Source: Parabacteroides sp. PF5-9
GTDB lineage: Bacteria; Bacteroidota; Bacteroidia; Bacteroidales; Tannerellaceae
Assembly (NCBI RefSeq): GCF_029893105.1
Contig: NZ_JARXWG010000026.1
Coordinates: forward strand, 1-53,494
Direction: 5' to 3'
Length of the DNA stretch: 53,494 nucleotides
Numbering within the stretch: position 1 is the first letter of the stretch; the number at the start of each line of letters is the position of its first letter. Positions 44,237 to 53,177 of the stretch are shown here, piece by piece. Both the position numbers and the translations under genes were made by a program. Under the pieces are notes generated by a model. It made no database searches. It was not told where the DNA came from and worked only from the letters and a program-made list of their open reading frames with translations.

Positions 44237-46942
44237 TCAATATCCTAATTCAAACGGTTGATCTACAGCCCTTACACCATCTTTCATCCAAACAGGCATA
44301 GGCTTACTTCTCAGATAATGTTCGAAAAACTGATACATACGCTTCTGAAAATCGATCTTATTGGCTATTTTCAACGGCCAATGCGGTTCTCCGGTATAAT
44401 TGAGCATCCAGACAGGTTTCTGCAAACGTTTTAATGCTACAAAATACTCAATTCCTTGATACCAGGGCACATGTCCGTCCTGATCATTGTGCATAATAAG
44501 AATAGGCGTCTCCACCTTATCCATGGTAAACAAAGGAGAATTCTCGACATAACGCAATGGCGTACTCCATGGCGTTCCCCCGATCCGGCTCTGTCCGTGT
44601 TCATATTGAAAAGAACGGTTCAGACCCGATCCCCAACGAATACCTCCATATGCACTGAACATATTGACTACCGGTGCTCCGGACTCAATGGCTGCAAACA
44701 GGTTGGTGCGTGTAGCCAGATAAGCCACCTGATAACCACCCCAGCTATGTCCCTGTGCTCCTATCGCCTTTTCATCAATATATCCTTTAGCAATCAGATG
44801 CATTATTCCCGGCATAACGCTATTATAACAGCTTTCTCCCGGATATCCATCTTCATAAATCACATCCGGATTAAAAACGATATAGCCATTACTCGTATAA
44901 AAATGATAGTCTATGGTTGAACGATGCGGTTCCGGCATATGGTAGTTATAAAGTGTCTCTGCATTTCGTTCATAAAAATTGACAATGACCGGATATTTCT
45001 TCTGCGGATCAAAATTTGATGGTTTATAAATCACCCCTTCTAAATGCTTGCCATCCAGAGATAGCCACGACGTCAGTTCGGCTGTTCCCCAAATCAGCCC
45101 TTCTTGCTGTTTCCCCTCATGAGTCAATTGTACCGATTTTTTAAAAGAGAGATCTGTTAGATATATTTCCGGATACTTTTCAAACGATTCCATCGAATAA
45201 ATCAAGGTATTCGCAGACTTTGCCTTAATTGGCATTCGCAACATAAAATCTCCAGACAATAATGTTTTAGGAATTGCCGGTTTTGAGAATTGGGTGGAAT
45301 AATAGCCATATCCTTTTGACGCTTCGTTAAAGCCACGCAACAACTGAACTTGTTCCATATCAATACTTTTGGACTCTTTATCCAACTGAATAAACCGATA
45401 AACAACCTTCGACTCCCGCCCGTTCTTTGTCAGATTAACCGGAGCAGAAACACCCTTCGGGTCAAACTTCCAGATATCGTATCTGTCGTAGATCAACAAA
45501 TGATTATCCCCCTTTGTCCACCCGGCCACACCATGTGCCCCCGGATAGTCAGGAACATCATTCTCCTCATCCCAGGCCAAAAAGGTCGCAGGTGTTGTTA
45601 AACGATACTCTTTTTTATCCTTTATATCAATCGTATACCACGAACTATCCATTTCACTATACCACCAGGCATATTTCCCTTCCGGTGAAAGTCGCATACG
45701 GCCATACTCCGCTTCTTTCAACAAAGTACGTTCGCCATTTTCCAATGAAACGATATAATAATCCTGACGTGTCCGACCCTCCCACATGGAAGACAATGAA
45801 TAAGAACGCGAAGACGAAAGCAATGCCACAGAAGCCGTTCCTTCATCCGCCAATTGAATCGTCGGTATTTCTTCATTAGCCAATTGGAAAAGCGATCTGT
45901 CTTTCAGATGGTATACCGCCTGATAATTTTTCTTTAGATCACTTTCCCGGTTATACACTTGCACGGTATATTGAACCGGCTCATTCCAATTCCACACCTG
46001 TACATCCGGTCGGTACTCCGCCAGAGTTGTCGTATCTTTCTGTTTAGGTTCGGGAGAGGTTCCAAAGAAAAGATATGAACCATTTTTCGAAAAACTTATT
46101 TTAGTATCTTCACTCAATACCCATCCTTTAGGAAGTGACGAATGATTACGATCAGCTATCAACATCGCTGGTCTACCATATTCAGACAACCACAAATCAA
46201 ACGATTTATAAGCAGAATCCTTGTCTTCGCAATAAACAAAAGAGAGAAAATCACCCTTCTCATCGAAAGAAACAGCTTTAAACATACCCTCTCCTTCTTT
46301 TATTAACTCATACCCTCCTCGTATCAAATCAAAAAGATAAACACCCGGTTTTAACCCTTGCCCATCACCATCCGACACAAAAAATAACTTTTCGCCATCC
46401 TTTGCAAATCCAAAAGCTGAAACAGATTGAATCTGAAACGTTTGATTACCATCTAATGTCCGGACATGTAATGTCGAATCTTTTCGTCCCGATTGATACG
46501 CCAACCAATCCACCTTTTCACTCAACTGATATGTTTTTATCGAATCCACCGTTTCTTTTTGACCCTTCACACCATAAATCACAAGTCTGTTCATCTCCAT
46601 TTTTTCAGGTTTCTCTTTTATTAGTTTCAATGAGTCTAAGACTTCCTTGCCCGGTGTTAAGGTGAGTAATAAATAATCGGAAGAAGAAGAAAAAACAAAT
46701 TTATCTGCCGGAGTAAATACGGCAACCTCTCCCCCCTCTGCATTAAACAAACGAACCATAGGATCACCAACCCAAGGCTCACTCTTTATAGCCACCCATT
46801 TTCCATTCTCAGAAACAGCCTGTTCACTTATTCGTTTCCAACCCCTCAGATCCTCAAACGTCATCGAACGCTGAGCAAAAACAGGGATAGAAAAGAGAGC
46901 GATTAAACTAAATAATACAAAAAACAATTTAAGGTATTTCAT
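44237..46942 (-). CDS. Exported S9-family (prolyl oligopeptidase-like) peptidase
   Basis: The 901-residue protein has a signal peptide (ending IPVFAQ), a long beta-propeller-like region and a C-terminal alpha/beta hydrolase domain. The catalytic serine is in GAQGHSWGGYQVAYLA, the Asp in MHNDQDGHVPW and the His in TGEPHWPLK. It probably degrades peptides in the periplasm or at the outer membrane. It differs from classical DPP IV in length and motif context, so the exact specificity is open. It stands alone, divergent from the LytS-like kinase gene. Confidence 0.9.
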   Translation of the reverse strand: MKYLKLFFVLFSLIALFSIPVFAQRSMTFEDLRGWKRISEQAVSENGKWVAIKSEPWVGDPMVRLFNAEGGEVAVFTPADKFVFSSSSDYLLLTLTPGKEVLDSLKLIKEKPEKMEMNRLVIYGVKGQKETVDSIKTYQLSEKVDWLAYQSGRKDSTLHVRTLDGNQTFQIQSVSAFGFAKDGEKLFFVSDGDGQGLKPGVYLFDLIRGGYELIKEGEGMFKAVSFDEKGDFLSFVYCEDKDSAYKSFDLWLSEYGRPAMLIADRNHSSLPKGWVLSEDTKISFSKNGSYLFFGTSPEPKQKDTTTLAEYRPDVQVWNWNEPVQYTVQVYNRESDLKKNYQAVYHLKDRSLFQLANEEIPTIQLADEGTASVALLSSSRSYSLSSMWEGRTRQDYYIVSLENGERTLLKEAEYGRMRLSPEGKYAWWYSEMDSSWYTIDIKDKKEYRLTTPATFLAWDEENDVPDYPGAHGVAGWTKGDNHLLIYDRYDIWKFDPKGVSAPVNLTKNGRESKVVYRFIQLDKESKSIDMEQVQLLRGFNEASKGYGYYSTQFSKPAIPKTLLSGDFMLRMPIKAKSANTLIYSMESFEKYPEIYLTDLSFKKSVQLTHEGKQQEGLIWGTAELTSWLSLDGKHLEGVIYKPSNFDPQKKYPVIVNFYERNAETLYNYHMPEPHRSTIDYHFYTSNGYIVFNPDVIYEDGYPGESCYNSVMPGIMHLIAKGYIDEKAIGAQGHSWGGYQVAYLATRTNLFAAIESGAPVVNMFSAYGGIRWGSGLNRSFQYEHGQSRIGGTPWSTPLRYVENSPLFTMDKVETPILIMHNDQDGHVPWYQGIEYFVALKRLQKPVWMLNYTGEPHWPLKIANKIDFQKRMYQFFEHYLRSKPMPVWMKDGVRAVDQPFELGY

Positions 46943-47088
46943 GATCTATTTTATAAGTCGTGTTTGTTCGTGCAATAATACATCTTTTTTATGAAAAAAA
47001 CAGACCGAACACTTTCCTCTGAATGTTATTTCACCTCTATTTTTTTCCGTTTCGTCGATTTTATGCGCTACAGCATTGAAGTATAATT

Positions 47089-47096
47089 TATATTTG
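47089..47096 (+). promoter_or_regulatory. -7 element (TATATTTG) for the LytS/LytTR pair
   Basis: Exact TAnnTTTG match, 29 bases before the ATG at 47126. Confidence 0.55.
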
Positions 47097-47125
47097 CATC
47101 TAACATTAATATAGATATAAGAAAT

Positions 47126-48295
47126 ATGCAGATGTTTCGAAAAAGATATTTGCTGATAGGTTTTATAGTATCCTTTCTCTTAAGCCTTTTTGTTAATTTC
47201 TCACTTTTAACAGTAAATTACGGAAAGCTCACGACTCCTTCTGCGATGATCGATGAAACGATCTTTGAACAATCATTCATCTATTTCTCGCTGATCTGGT
47301 TTTTCTTTTTCACCTTTATTCTGTTTATTACAACCATCTATATGCTCCGCATAGGTGATAACCTCTTCAGACGCAATGAATATAAAGCCGGACTGTTTGC
47401 AGCCGGAGTGACAGTCGTAGTCGCTCTATTACTCCTACAAGTATATCCCGTCATTCTAAGTACAGTGACTGGCAACTCTCACACACGCACCCAAACCTCC
47501 TACCCAAGAGAATTATCGGAAGAAGAGGCTTTTATACAACATTTCTTCAATATTCCGGAGCCTCAAGCCCAACAGATAAAACCAGTGTTTCATCACAGAC
47601 CTGTAATTACAGAGCACCTGTTCGTCTTGATCACCGTCATACTTATTGTTATACTGATCCATATCCTGGATAGCCGGCAGCAAATGGCACTGGCCTATGA
47701 GAAACTCAAAACAGAAAATCTACAATCATCCTACAATGCCTTAATGGGACAGATCAATCCCCACTTCTTTTTCAACTCCTTAAACGGATTAAACTCATTG
47801 ATCAGAAGCGGTGAAAAAGAACAAACACTCACCTATCTCGATGAACTGTCCAATGTATTCCGCTATATCCTTCAAAGCAATAAAAAAGAACTGGTCAGCC
47901 TGGCAGAAGAACTTGAATTCGTAAAAGCCTATACCTATCTATTAAGCGTCAGGTACGAAGGGAAACTATTCTTCTCCATTCAGGTAGACAGCACATATCT
48001 ACTCTGGTATTTACCAATGCTAAGTGTTTTACCGCTAATAGAGAACGCCGTCAAACACAATGTAATCAGCAAACAATACCCCTTACAGGTAGATATTTAT
48101 ACCACAAAGGATCAGTATCTGATTATATCCAATAAAATACAGCCGAAGGTCGAAGAGAACGAACGCAGCGGAATCGGATTGAAAAACCTGTGGGGGCGCT
48201 ACAAGATGCTGACCGGCAAAGACATTCAAATGTCTAAACAAAAAGAATATTTTAAAGTATCATTGCCATTACTCAATAAACCCATTTCTGTATGA
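47126..48295 (+). CDS. LytS/YehU-type sensor histidine kinase
   Basis: The 389-residue protein has four hydrophobic segments in its first ~185 residues, then a His_kinase domain with the phosphoacceptor in GQINPHFFFNSLNGLNSLI and an ATPase domain with LPLIENAVKHN and RSGIGLKNLWGRY. It signals to the LytTR regulator encoded next; the two genes overlap by four bases (ATGA), indicating translational coupling. The stimulus is unknown. Confidence 0.92.
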   Translation: MQMFRKRYLLIGFIVSFLLSLFVNFSLLTVNYGKLTTPSAMIDETIFEQSFIYFSLIWFFFFTFILFITTIYMLRIGDNLFRRNEYKAGLFAAGVTVVVALLLLQVYPVILSTVTGNSHTRTQTSYPRELSEEEAFIQHFFNIPEPQAQQIKPVFHHRPVITEHLFVLITVILIVILIHILDSRQQMALAYEKLKTENLQSSYNALMGQINPHFFFNSLNGLNSLIRSGEKEQTLTYLDELSNVFRYILQSNKKELVSLAEELEFVKAYTYLLSVRYEGKLFFSIQVDSTYLLWYLPMLSVLPLIENAVKHNVISKQYPLQVDIYTTKDQYLIISNKIQPKVEENERSGIGLKNLWGRYKMLTGKDIQMSKQKEYFKVSLPLLNKPISV

Positions 48296-49050
48296 AAGCA
48301 ATTATCATTGAAGACGAAACAGCTGCCGTCACCAGCCTAAAGGCTATTCTTGCCCAAAACAAAGTCGTTCCCATTGAAGTCGTAGCCGAACTGGAAAGTA
48401 TTGAAGAAAGCGTCTGTTACTTTAAAAACAACCCACATCCCGATATCATCTTTATGGATATCCACCTGGCAGATGGAACCGCATTTAAAATATTCGAACA
48501 AGTCGAAATAGACGCACCTGTCGTTTTTACGACAGCCTACGACGATTATGCATTACAGGCCTTTCAAGTAAGCAGCGTTGATTATCTATTAAAACCAGTC
48601 ACCTTAATCTCCCTGGAACGATCACTGAATAAACTTCGCCTATTCAATACAGAACAGCGATTGGAACACATCCGGAAGACCAATAAAACCATAACAAGCC
48701 GTCACACGATAAAAAGCTTATTGATTATGCTGCCTGATAAATTCTACCCATTACCGGTAGAACAAATCTGCTATATCTATACAACCAATGAAAAAGTCAC
48801 AGCCTACACAATGGATGGCAAACAACATCCCGTAGACAGTACGTTGGATGCATTAAGCGAACAATTAGACGAGAATATATTCTTCAGGGCCAACCGCCAG
48901 TTCATCATCTCACGCCAGGCCATCAAGGACATCGAATTATGGTTTGGAAGCCGCCTATCCGTCAACCTCATTATCCCAATCCCCGAACGAATTATCATCA
49001 GTAAAAACAAATCACCAATCTTAAAGAAATGGATCCTCTCCGAAGAGTAA
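48292..49050 (+). CDS. LytTR-family response regulator
   Basis: The 252-residue protein has a receiver domain with the phospho-Asp in IIFMDIHLADG and VSSVDYLLKPV, then a LytTR DNA-binding domain (FYPLPVEQICYIYTTNEKV, RANRQFIIS). It overlaps the kinase gene by four bases. No obvious target gene is in the same direction downstream; what follows is a long non-coding region with strong inverted repeats. Confidence 0.93.
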   Translation: MKAIIIEDETAAVTSLKAILAQNKVVPIEVVAELESIEESVCYFKNNPHPDIIFMDIHLADGTAFKIFEQVEIDAPVVFTTAYDDYALQAFQVSSVDYLLKPVTLISLERSLNKLRLFNTEQRLEHIRKTNKTITSRHTIKSLLIMLPDKFYPLPVEQICYIYTTNEKVTAYTMDGKQHPVDSTLDALSEQLDENIFFRANRQFIISRQAIKDIELWFGSRLSVNLIIPIPERIIISKNKSPILKKWILSEE

Positions 49051-49152
49051 AAAAATAAATCGACCTACCACGAAAAGGCGTTTCACCCATCGAATTAACC
49101 GATTCACCCCGCCTTAACTTTTCTTTACTCATCTTTCCCTTTTCTTTGTACC

Positions 49153-49558
49153 ACATTCATAAGGCATTATGAGTGTAAGAACTATCCGATTTTGCGATGT
49201 TGATTGAATACTGTCTTTTCAGTTATTCTCAGGAAAATAGTTCTTTGGGGTACATTTATTCGCCGGATTTACAGGGGTAAACCGGATAATAAAAACAGAT
49301 AAAAGCAGTCCTATAACGATCTATCCATAACGATTATTCTTTGTGGATACAGATGATGATTAAAGGCAGAAAGATTGACTGATCCGTAGGACTGCTTATG
49401 TACCCGCCATATTCACTTTTCATTTCCTGGAATGGAGAATGGGGTCTCCATTCGACCGGGCAACCGGAACGTAAACATTTCAATCAAGGGATGCCGGCAT
49501 AAATCCAACTCGTTCAATAGAATAAAAATCCTATTCCTAACCGACATCCCTCTGATTG
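49153..49558. ncRNA. Candidate structured RNA (strand probably plus)
   Basis: The 49051-49652 gap holds no convincing gene but many exact inverted repeats that nest into a branched fold. They are ACATTCATAA/TTATGAGTGT (49153-49162 with 49167-49176); AAGAACTAT/ATAGTTCTT (49177-49185 with 49237-49245); GGGTACAT/ATGTACCC (49248-49255 with 49398-49405), which encloses a CCGG-TTTAC hairpin (49263-49285) and the 11-bp stem AAGCAGTCCTA/TAGGACTGCTT (49303-49313 with 49387-49397); GAATGGAGA/TCTCCATTC (49430-49438 with 49445-49453); CCGG-GCAA-CCGG with a GNRA-type loop (49456-49467); and AGGGATG/CATCCCT extended by CAATCA/TGATTG (49481-49497 with 49541-49558). A weak -7-like TTTCTTTG lies at 49141-49148. 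It matches no known RNA that I recognise. Confidence 0.5.
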
Positions 49559-49590
49559 GAATAACCATAAATAAACCAACCCGATTTCTC

Positions 49591-49628
49591 AAAAAAAATA
49601 AGCCTGATCTCCAAAAGACCAAGCTTAT
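49591..49628 (-). terminator. Terminator of the nitronate monooxygenase/thioesterase unit
   Basis: AAGCCTGATCT pairs with AGACCAAGCTT (two wobbles). The minus-strand transcript then runs into eight T (49591-49598 are A on the plus strand). Confidence 0.82.
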
Positions 49629-49652
49629 CTATACCATTTTATATGAATCAAA

Positions 49653-50066
49653 CTAAACCTGCGGATGAACAACACAAAATGTGCCGGAAGCTTTAGCTAC
49701 CAACGTCTCATCACAATAGATCTCACACTCTGAAAAATGCACATTCCGTCCCGGCTTAATGACATAACCGATTGCCCTTAACTCCTTCCCCCAGGCAGCC
49801 CTGAGAAACGAAACTTTCATCTCAGCCGTCAATACATCTTTTTCGATCGGTGTCATAGTGTATGCCGCAAAACCGGCAATCGTATCCGCTAAAGCTGCCA
49901 ATACGCCACCATGGCTGACCCCACTATACTGTTTCTGCTCCTCCTGTAAAGGCATACGAGCCTCTACCCTGCCCGCTTCGATTACTGTAAATTCAATGCC
50001 CAGAAAATTGACATACGGATTCAAACGCGCACGTTCCCGTAATTTCTGTTCAACAGCTTTATCCAT
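49653..50066 (-). CDS. PaaI-type hotdog-fold thioesterase
   Basis: The 137-residue protein is a hotdog-fold acyl-CoA thioesterase of the PaaI/YbgC group. SGVSHGGVLAALADTIAGFAA is the signature helix, with the His-Gly-Gly segment binding the substrate and Asp as the likely catalytic acid. It acts in the cytoplasm on an unknown thioester. It starts 21 bp after the nitronate monooxygenase-like gene and is followed by a terminator. Confidence 0.88.
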   Translation of the reverse strand: MDKAVEQKLRERARLNPYVNFLGIEFTVIEAGRVEARMPLQEEQKQYSGVSHGGVLAALADTIAGFAAYTMTPIEKDVLTAEMKVSFLRAAWGKELRAIGYVIKPGRNVHFSECEIYCDETLVAKASGTFCVVHPQV

Positions 50067-50087
50067 AGCGTATACCTCGTAATTAAA

Positions 50088-51167
50088 TCATCTGAACTTC
50101 AACTCCTTTGCCTTCCATTCAGCAACCAACTCCGCGATTGTTTCCTTAACCGATACAATATTTTTTGCCCGCCAGGCATTGCTTCCAGCAAACGCATACC
50201 CTTTTTCAAAATTCCCCCTGAAGGCATTATAGAGCGCCAAAACAATACAATACGGACTACGTGAAATATCACAAGTCTTTATGCAATTAAACGGACACGA
50301 TTTAGGCTGTTGGATCCCAGCTTTTACCTTCTCAAGAAAAGACGAATGAATCGCACGCCCCGGCATACCTACCGGACTTTTAATGATTTCAATATCCGCT
50401 TCATGCGCATTGATATAACTCATCTTGAAATCTTCCGAAGCATCACATTCGGTCGTCGTCACAAAACGCGTACCCAACTGTACCCCTGAAGCACCAAGTT
50501 CCATCATACGACGAATATCTTCCCCCGTATAAATACCACCTGCAGCAATGACAGGAATACTTTTATGGTATTTCTCTTCAAAAAGAGACACCTCGTGAAC
50601 AACCTGAGGCAATAGTTCTTCCAAAGAAAAAAGTTGATCTTCCAACTGATTCTCTTTATACCCAAGATGTCCGCCTGCTTTAGGCCCTTCAAGAACAACA
50701 GCATCCGGAAGATATCCATAATTATTCTGCCACTTCTCACAAATAATCCGCACCGCACGGGCACTGGATACGATCGGCACTAATTTCGTTACACTATCTT
50801 TATGTAGAAAAGAAGGCAAGTCTAATGGTAATCCGGCACCACTAAAGATGACATCCACCTTTTCAGCGATACTCGTTTTTACCAATTCAGCAAAATCAGA
50901 AAGAGCAACCATGATATTAACACCAATAATCCCCTTAGCCTTTTCACGGGCTCTACGGATCTCTTCAATCAGACCCAAATTGCCTGCTTCGGTATAGTTT
51001 GGTGACAGTTTCTTATATAAGAGGCCGAGTCCGGCAGCAGAGATAACCCCAATCCCCCCTTCATTGGCAACAGCTGATGCCAGATTCGAAAGAGAGATCC
51101 CGACTCCCATACCTCCTTGTATAATGGGTATACGAGCCTTTAAATTCCCAATTGTTAATGCTTTCAT
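50088..51167 (-). CDS. Nitronate monooxygenase / FabK-like flavoprotein
   Basis: The 359-residue TIM-barrel FMN enzyme belongs to the 2-nitropropane dioxygenase/FabK family. IPIIQGGMGVGISLSNLASA, GPKAGGHLG (catalytic His region) and AAGGIYTGEDIRRMMELGAS with GVQLGTRF form the FMN site. The C-terminal part has a cysteine group, CPFNCIKTC followed by a Cys eight residues later, which is unusual and could bind a metal or Fe-S cluster. The substrate may be a nitronate or an enoyl thioester; the thioesterase downstream would fit acyl-thioester chemistry, but this is inference. A TACCTTTG promoter element lies upstream. Confidence 0.85.
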   Translation of the reverse strand: MKALTIGNLKARIPIIQGGMGVGISLSNLASAVANEGGIGVISAAGLGLLYKKLSPNYTEAGNLGLIEEIRRAREKAKGIIGVNIMVALSDFAELVKTSIAEKVDVIFSGAGLPLDLPSFLHKDSVTKLVPIVSSARAVRIICEKWQNNYGYLPDAVVLEGPKAGGHLGYKENQLEDQLFSLEELLPQVVHEVSLFEEKYHKSIPVIAAGGIYTGEDIRRMMELGASGVQLGTRFVTTTECDASEDFKMSYINAHEADIEIIKSPVGMPGRAIHSSFLEKVKAGIQQPKSCPFNCIKTCDISRSPYCIVLALYNAFRGNFEKGYAFAGSNAWRAKNIVSVKETIAELVAEWKAKELKFR

Positions 51168-51201
51168 TTGATTTGATTCGATTTACAGAAAAAATACGCG
51201 G

Positions 51202-51209
51202 CAAAGGTA
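51202..51209 (-). promoter_or_regulatory. -7 element (TACCTTTG) for the nitronate monooxygenase unit
   Basis: CAAAGGTA on the plus strand is an exact TAnnTTTG on the minus strand, 34 bases upstream of the start. A TTG on the minus strand (51232-51234) is 22 bases further up. Confidence 0.55.
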
Positions 51210-51398
51210 GCACAATAATTCGCTTTTTGTGCAATCCTGTTAAGAATATTGCACATTGATAAAAGAATTGTGCATAACACCCCTCCCACACAAGCAATTC
51301 AACTCTTTTAATCAGCAATTAAACCTTTCCTATTATTCCTTGTCTATTATTTCGAGCACTTACTAATAGATTGTTTAATTTGAAAATAGGTTTAGAAA

Positions 51399-51845
51399 AT
51401 GAAAAAGGTATTAGGATTGTTTTTGGTTATCGTACTAAGTACCGCTTCTTTATTCGCACAGAATAACAGACGTGGTGGAATGGCAGATAGAGATTCGTTG
51501 AGAAAAGAACGGTTTGTAGCCGAATTGAGTTTGAATGATAAACAAAAAGCGGAGTTTCAAAAGATCAACGAAGCATTTATCGCCAAAGCTAAAGCCGAAC
51601 GCGAAAAACAGCGTGAAGTGATGAAAGCCGAACGTGAAAAACAACAGCAAAAAATGCTGGCTATGACAGAAGAACGCAACGCTGAGATGAAAAAAATCAT
51701 GACTGCGGAGCAATATCAGCAATATCTGGAAAAACAAAAGTCGCGCAACGGTAGTCGCGAATCATTCAACAGGGATAACCGCCCCGCGAACAACAAGGAC
51801 CGATCGCATGAACAGCGCCATAGAAGAAATGACAAACGTAGATAA
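51399..51845 (+). CDS. Small exported, highly charged helical protein
   Basis: The 148-residue protein has a signal peptide ending STASLFAQ. The mature part is mostly helical and rich in Lys, Arg, Glu and Gln (EREKQREVMKAEREKQQQ), with a basic tail. LSLNDKQKAEFQKINEAF followed by MTAEQYQQYLEKQK recalls the LTxxQ-type repeats of Spy/CpxP-like periplasmic proteins and small Bacteroidetes families of similar layout. A chaperone-like or stress role is possible but not shown. A strong terminator follows. Confidence 0.78.
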   Translation: MKKVLGLFLVIVLSTASLFAQNNRRGGMADRDSLRKERFVAELSLNDKQKAEFQKINEAFIAKAKAEREKQREVMKAEREKQQQKMLAMTEERNAEMKKIMTAEQYQQYLEKQKSRNGSRESFNRDNRPANNKDRSHEQRHRRNDKRR

Positions 51846-51885
51846 ACGAAAAAAGTCCCCGGATTAAATCGGGGACTTTTTTCGT
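51846..51885. terminator. Bidirectional terminator
   Basis: ACGAAAAAAGTCCCCG pairs perfectly with CGGGGACTTTTTTCGT over 16 bp, with A/T runs on both arms. It serves the small exported protein gene and the opposing DUF1080 gene. Confidence 0.92.
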
Positions 51886-51890
51886 TTCCT

Positions 51891-53177
51891 TTATAACGTC
51901 TTCAGCTTCAAATTCCGCCACGCCACTTTAATACCGCCTCCATCATGAATCTGCAAAGCTATACGCCCTTGTCCGGCACCTATTTTTGCATCAGTCAAAT
52001 CAACCATCGCTTCTCCGTTCAACCAGGTCTTCACATTATCCCCCTGTACACGGATACGAAGCGTATTCCAATCACCCTCTTTCAGGATCTCCTCTTTCTC
52101 TTCAGGAATCTGTACCAACCATCCACGTCCGTAAGATTCATAAATCCCTCCCGTATCATGATTTTTAGGAGCGACCTCTACCTGCCATCCATTCACTTTC
52201 ACCCCCTCTTCGATAAAAGAACGGATAAAGACTCCCGAATTCCCATCGGCCTCCTGCTTAAACTCCACGCTTAAATCATAATCATCATAATATGCACGGG
52301 TAGCCAGATAACCATACGCTTTATCCGGACCGCTTTCGCAATACAGCAAGCCATCCTTGACATACCACAACTCTGTTCCGTAAGCTTCCCAACCAGATAA
52401 GTCTTTATCATTAAAAAGAGTCACTTCTTTTGACTGACGTGGCAACTCTTTCACCTTTATATTCCGGAAAGAAGCCGGATACCCATGATCCTGCAAACAG
52501 AATACCCCTTTATGAGCCAATCCGTATTCAGGCGCATCAGCCCATTTTCCACTGTTCTTACGGGCAAACCAATCCTCGGTCCAAGCCTCATAATCAATCG
52601 TTTTTACCCCATTCATCCAAAATTCCACATGACCGTTATCAAACACAATCTGAGCATTATTCCACTCCCCATAAGGATTTACCTTTACATTCGACAAATC
52701 AGGTAAATACATGGCATAATCCACGCCCATTTTCTGCCAAGGTTCAAGCGCTGATTCAAAATTAACATCGTCAATCAGCTGATACTCCGGCCCTGTCACA
52801 TATGGAACTGCATATTGTGGACGTTCAACTACATGGTATAACATCCCGCTATTCCCCCCTTTTTGTAATTTGAAGTCCCATGACAAAATAAAATTCTCAA
52901 ATTGTCTGTTGGTGACAATATAACCGCTTTCATCACTCCCCTCTCCTTTGGCTTGAATACATCCGTCCACCACATGCCAAGGCTGCGTCAGCGACGTACC
53001 GTTATAATCTTTCCAGCCATTCAACGTCTCTCCGTCAAACAAGAGTTCCCACCCTTCAGCGATCTCCTCCGGGCTAAGCGTGTTCGGCTTATTCCCTGAA
53101 CAAGAGAAAAAGAGTAAAGTGCTCACACAAAACACAAGAACCTTTGCATCAATCAATTTTCCTACTACAGATTTCAT
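51891..53177 (-). CDS. Lipoprotein with two DUF1080 (3-keto-disaccharide hydrolase-like) domains
   Basis: The 428-residue lipoprotein (LLFFSC) carries two related jelly-roll domains. The first (about residues 37-220) contains WELLFDGETLNGWKDYNG, GGNSGMLYHV and GEWNNAQIVFDNGHVEFWMN. The second (about 227-428) repeats the pattern with VTLFNDKDLSGWEAYG, DGNSGVFIRS and GDWNTLRIRVQGDNVKTWLN. DUF1080 is a beta-sandwich family; some members hydrolyse 3-keto-glycosides. It is probably periplasmic or surface-exposed. The Gfo/Idh/MocA dehydrogenase at 25287 could in principle belong to such a pathway, but they are not linked here. Confidence 0.88.
   Translation of the reverse strand: MKSVVGKLIDAKVLVFCVSTLLFFSCSGNKPNTLSPEEIAEGWELLFDGETLNGWKDYNGTSLTQPWHVVDGCIQAKGEGSDESGYIVTNRQFENFILSWDFKLQKGGNSGMLYHVVERPQYAVPYVTGPEYQLIDDVNFESALEPWQKMGVDYAMYLPDLSNVKVNPYGEWNNAQIVFDNGHVEFWMNGVKTIDYEAWTEDWFARKNSGKWADAPEYGLAHKGVFCLQDHGYPASFRNIKVKELPRQSKEVTLFNDKDLSGWEAYGTELWYVKDGLLYCESGPDKAYGYLATRAYYDDYDLSVEFKQEADGNSGVFIRSFIEEGVKVNGWQVEVAPKNHDTGGIYESYGRGWLVQIPEEKEEILKEGDWNTLRIRVQGDNVKTWLNGEAMVDLTDAKIGAGQGRIALQIHDGGGIKVAWRNLKLKTL

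Noticed and set aside
49153-49558. Group II intron, RNase P RNA or tmRNA
   Set aside because: The conserved domain V of group II introns, the GAGGAAAGTCCGGGC core of RNase P RNA and the tRNA-like ends of tmRNA are all absent.
49432-49656. 74-residue open frame in the gap after the LytTR gene
   Set aside because: It crosses three strong inverted repeats and a terminator, and has no protein-like features. The stems explain the region better.
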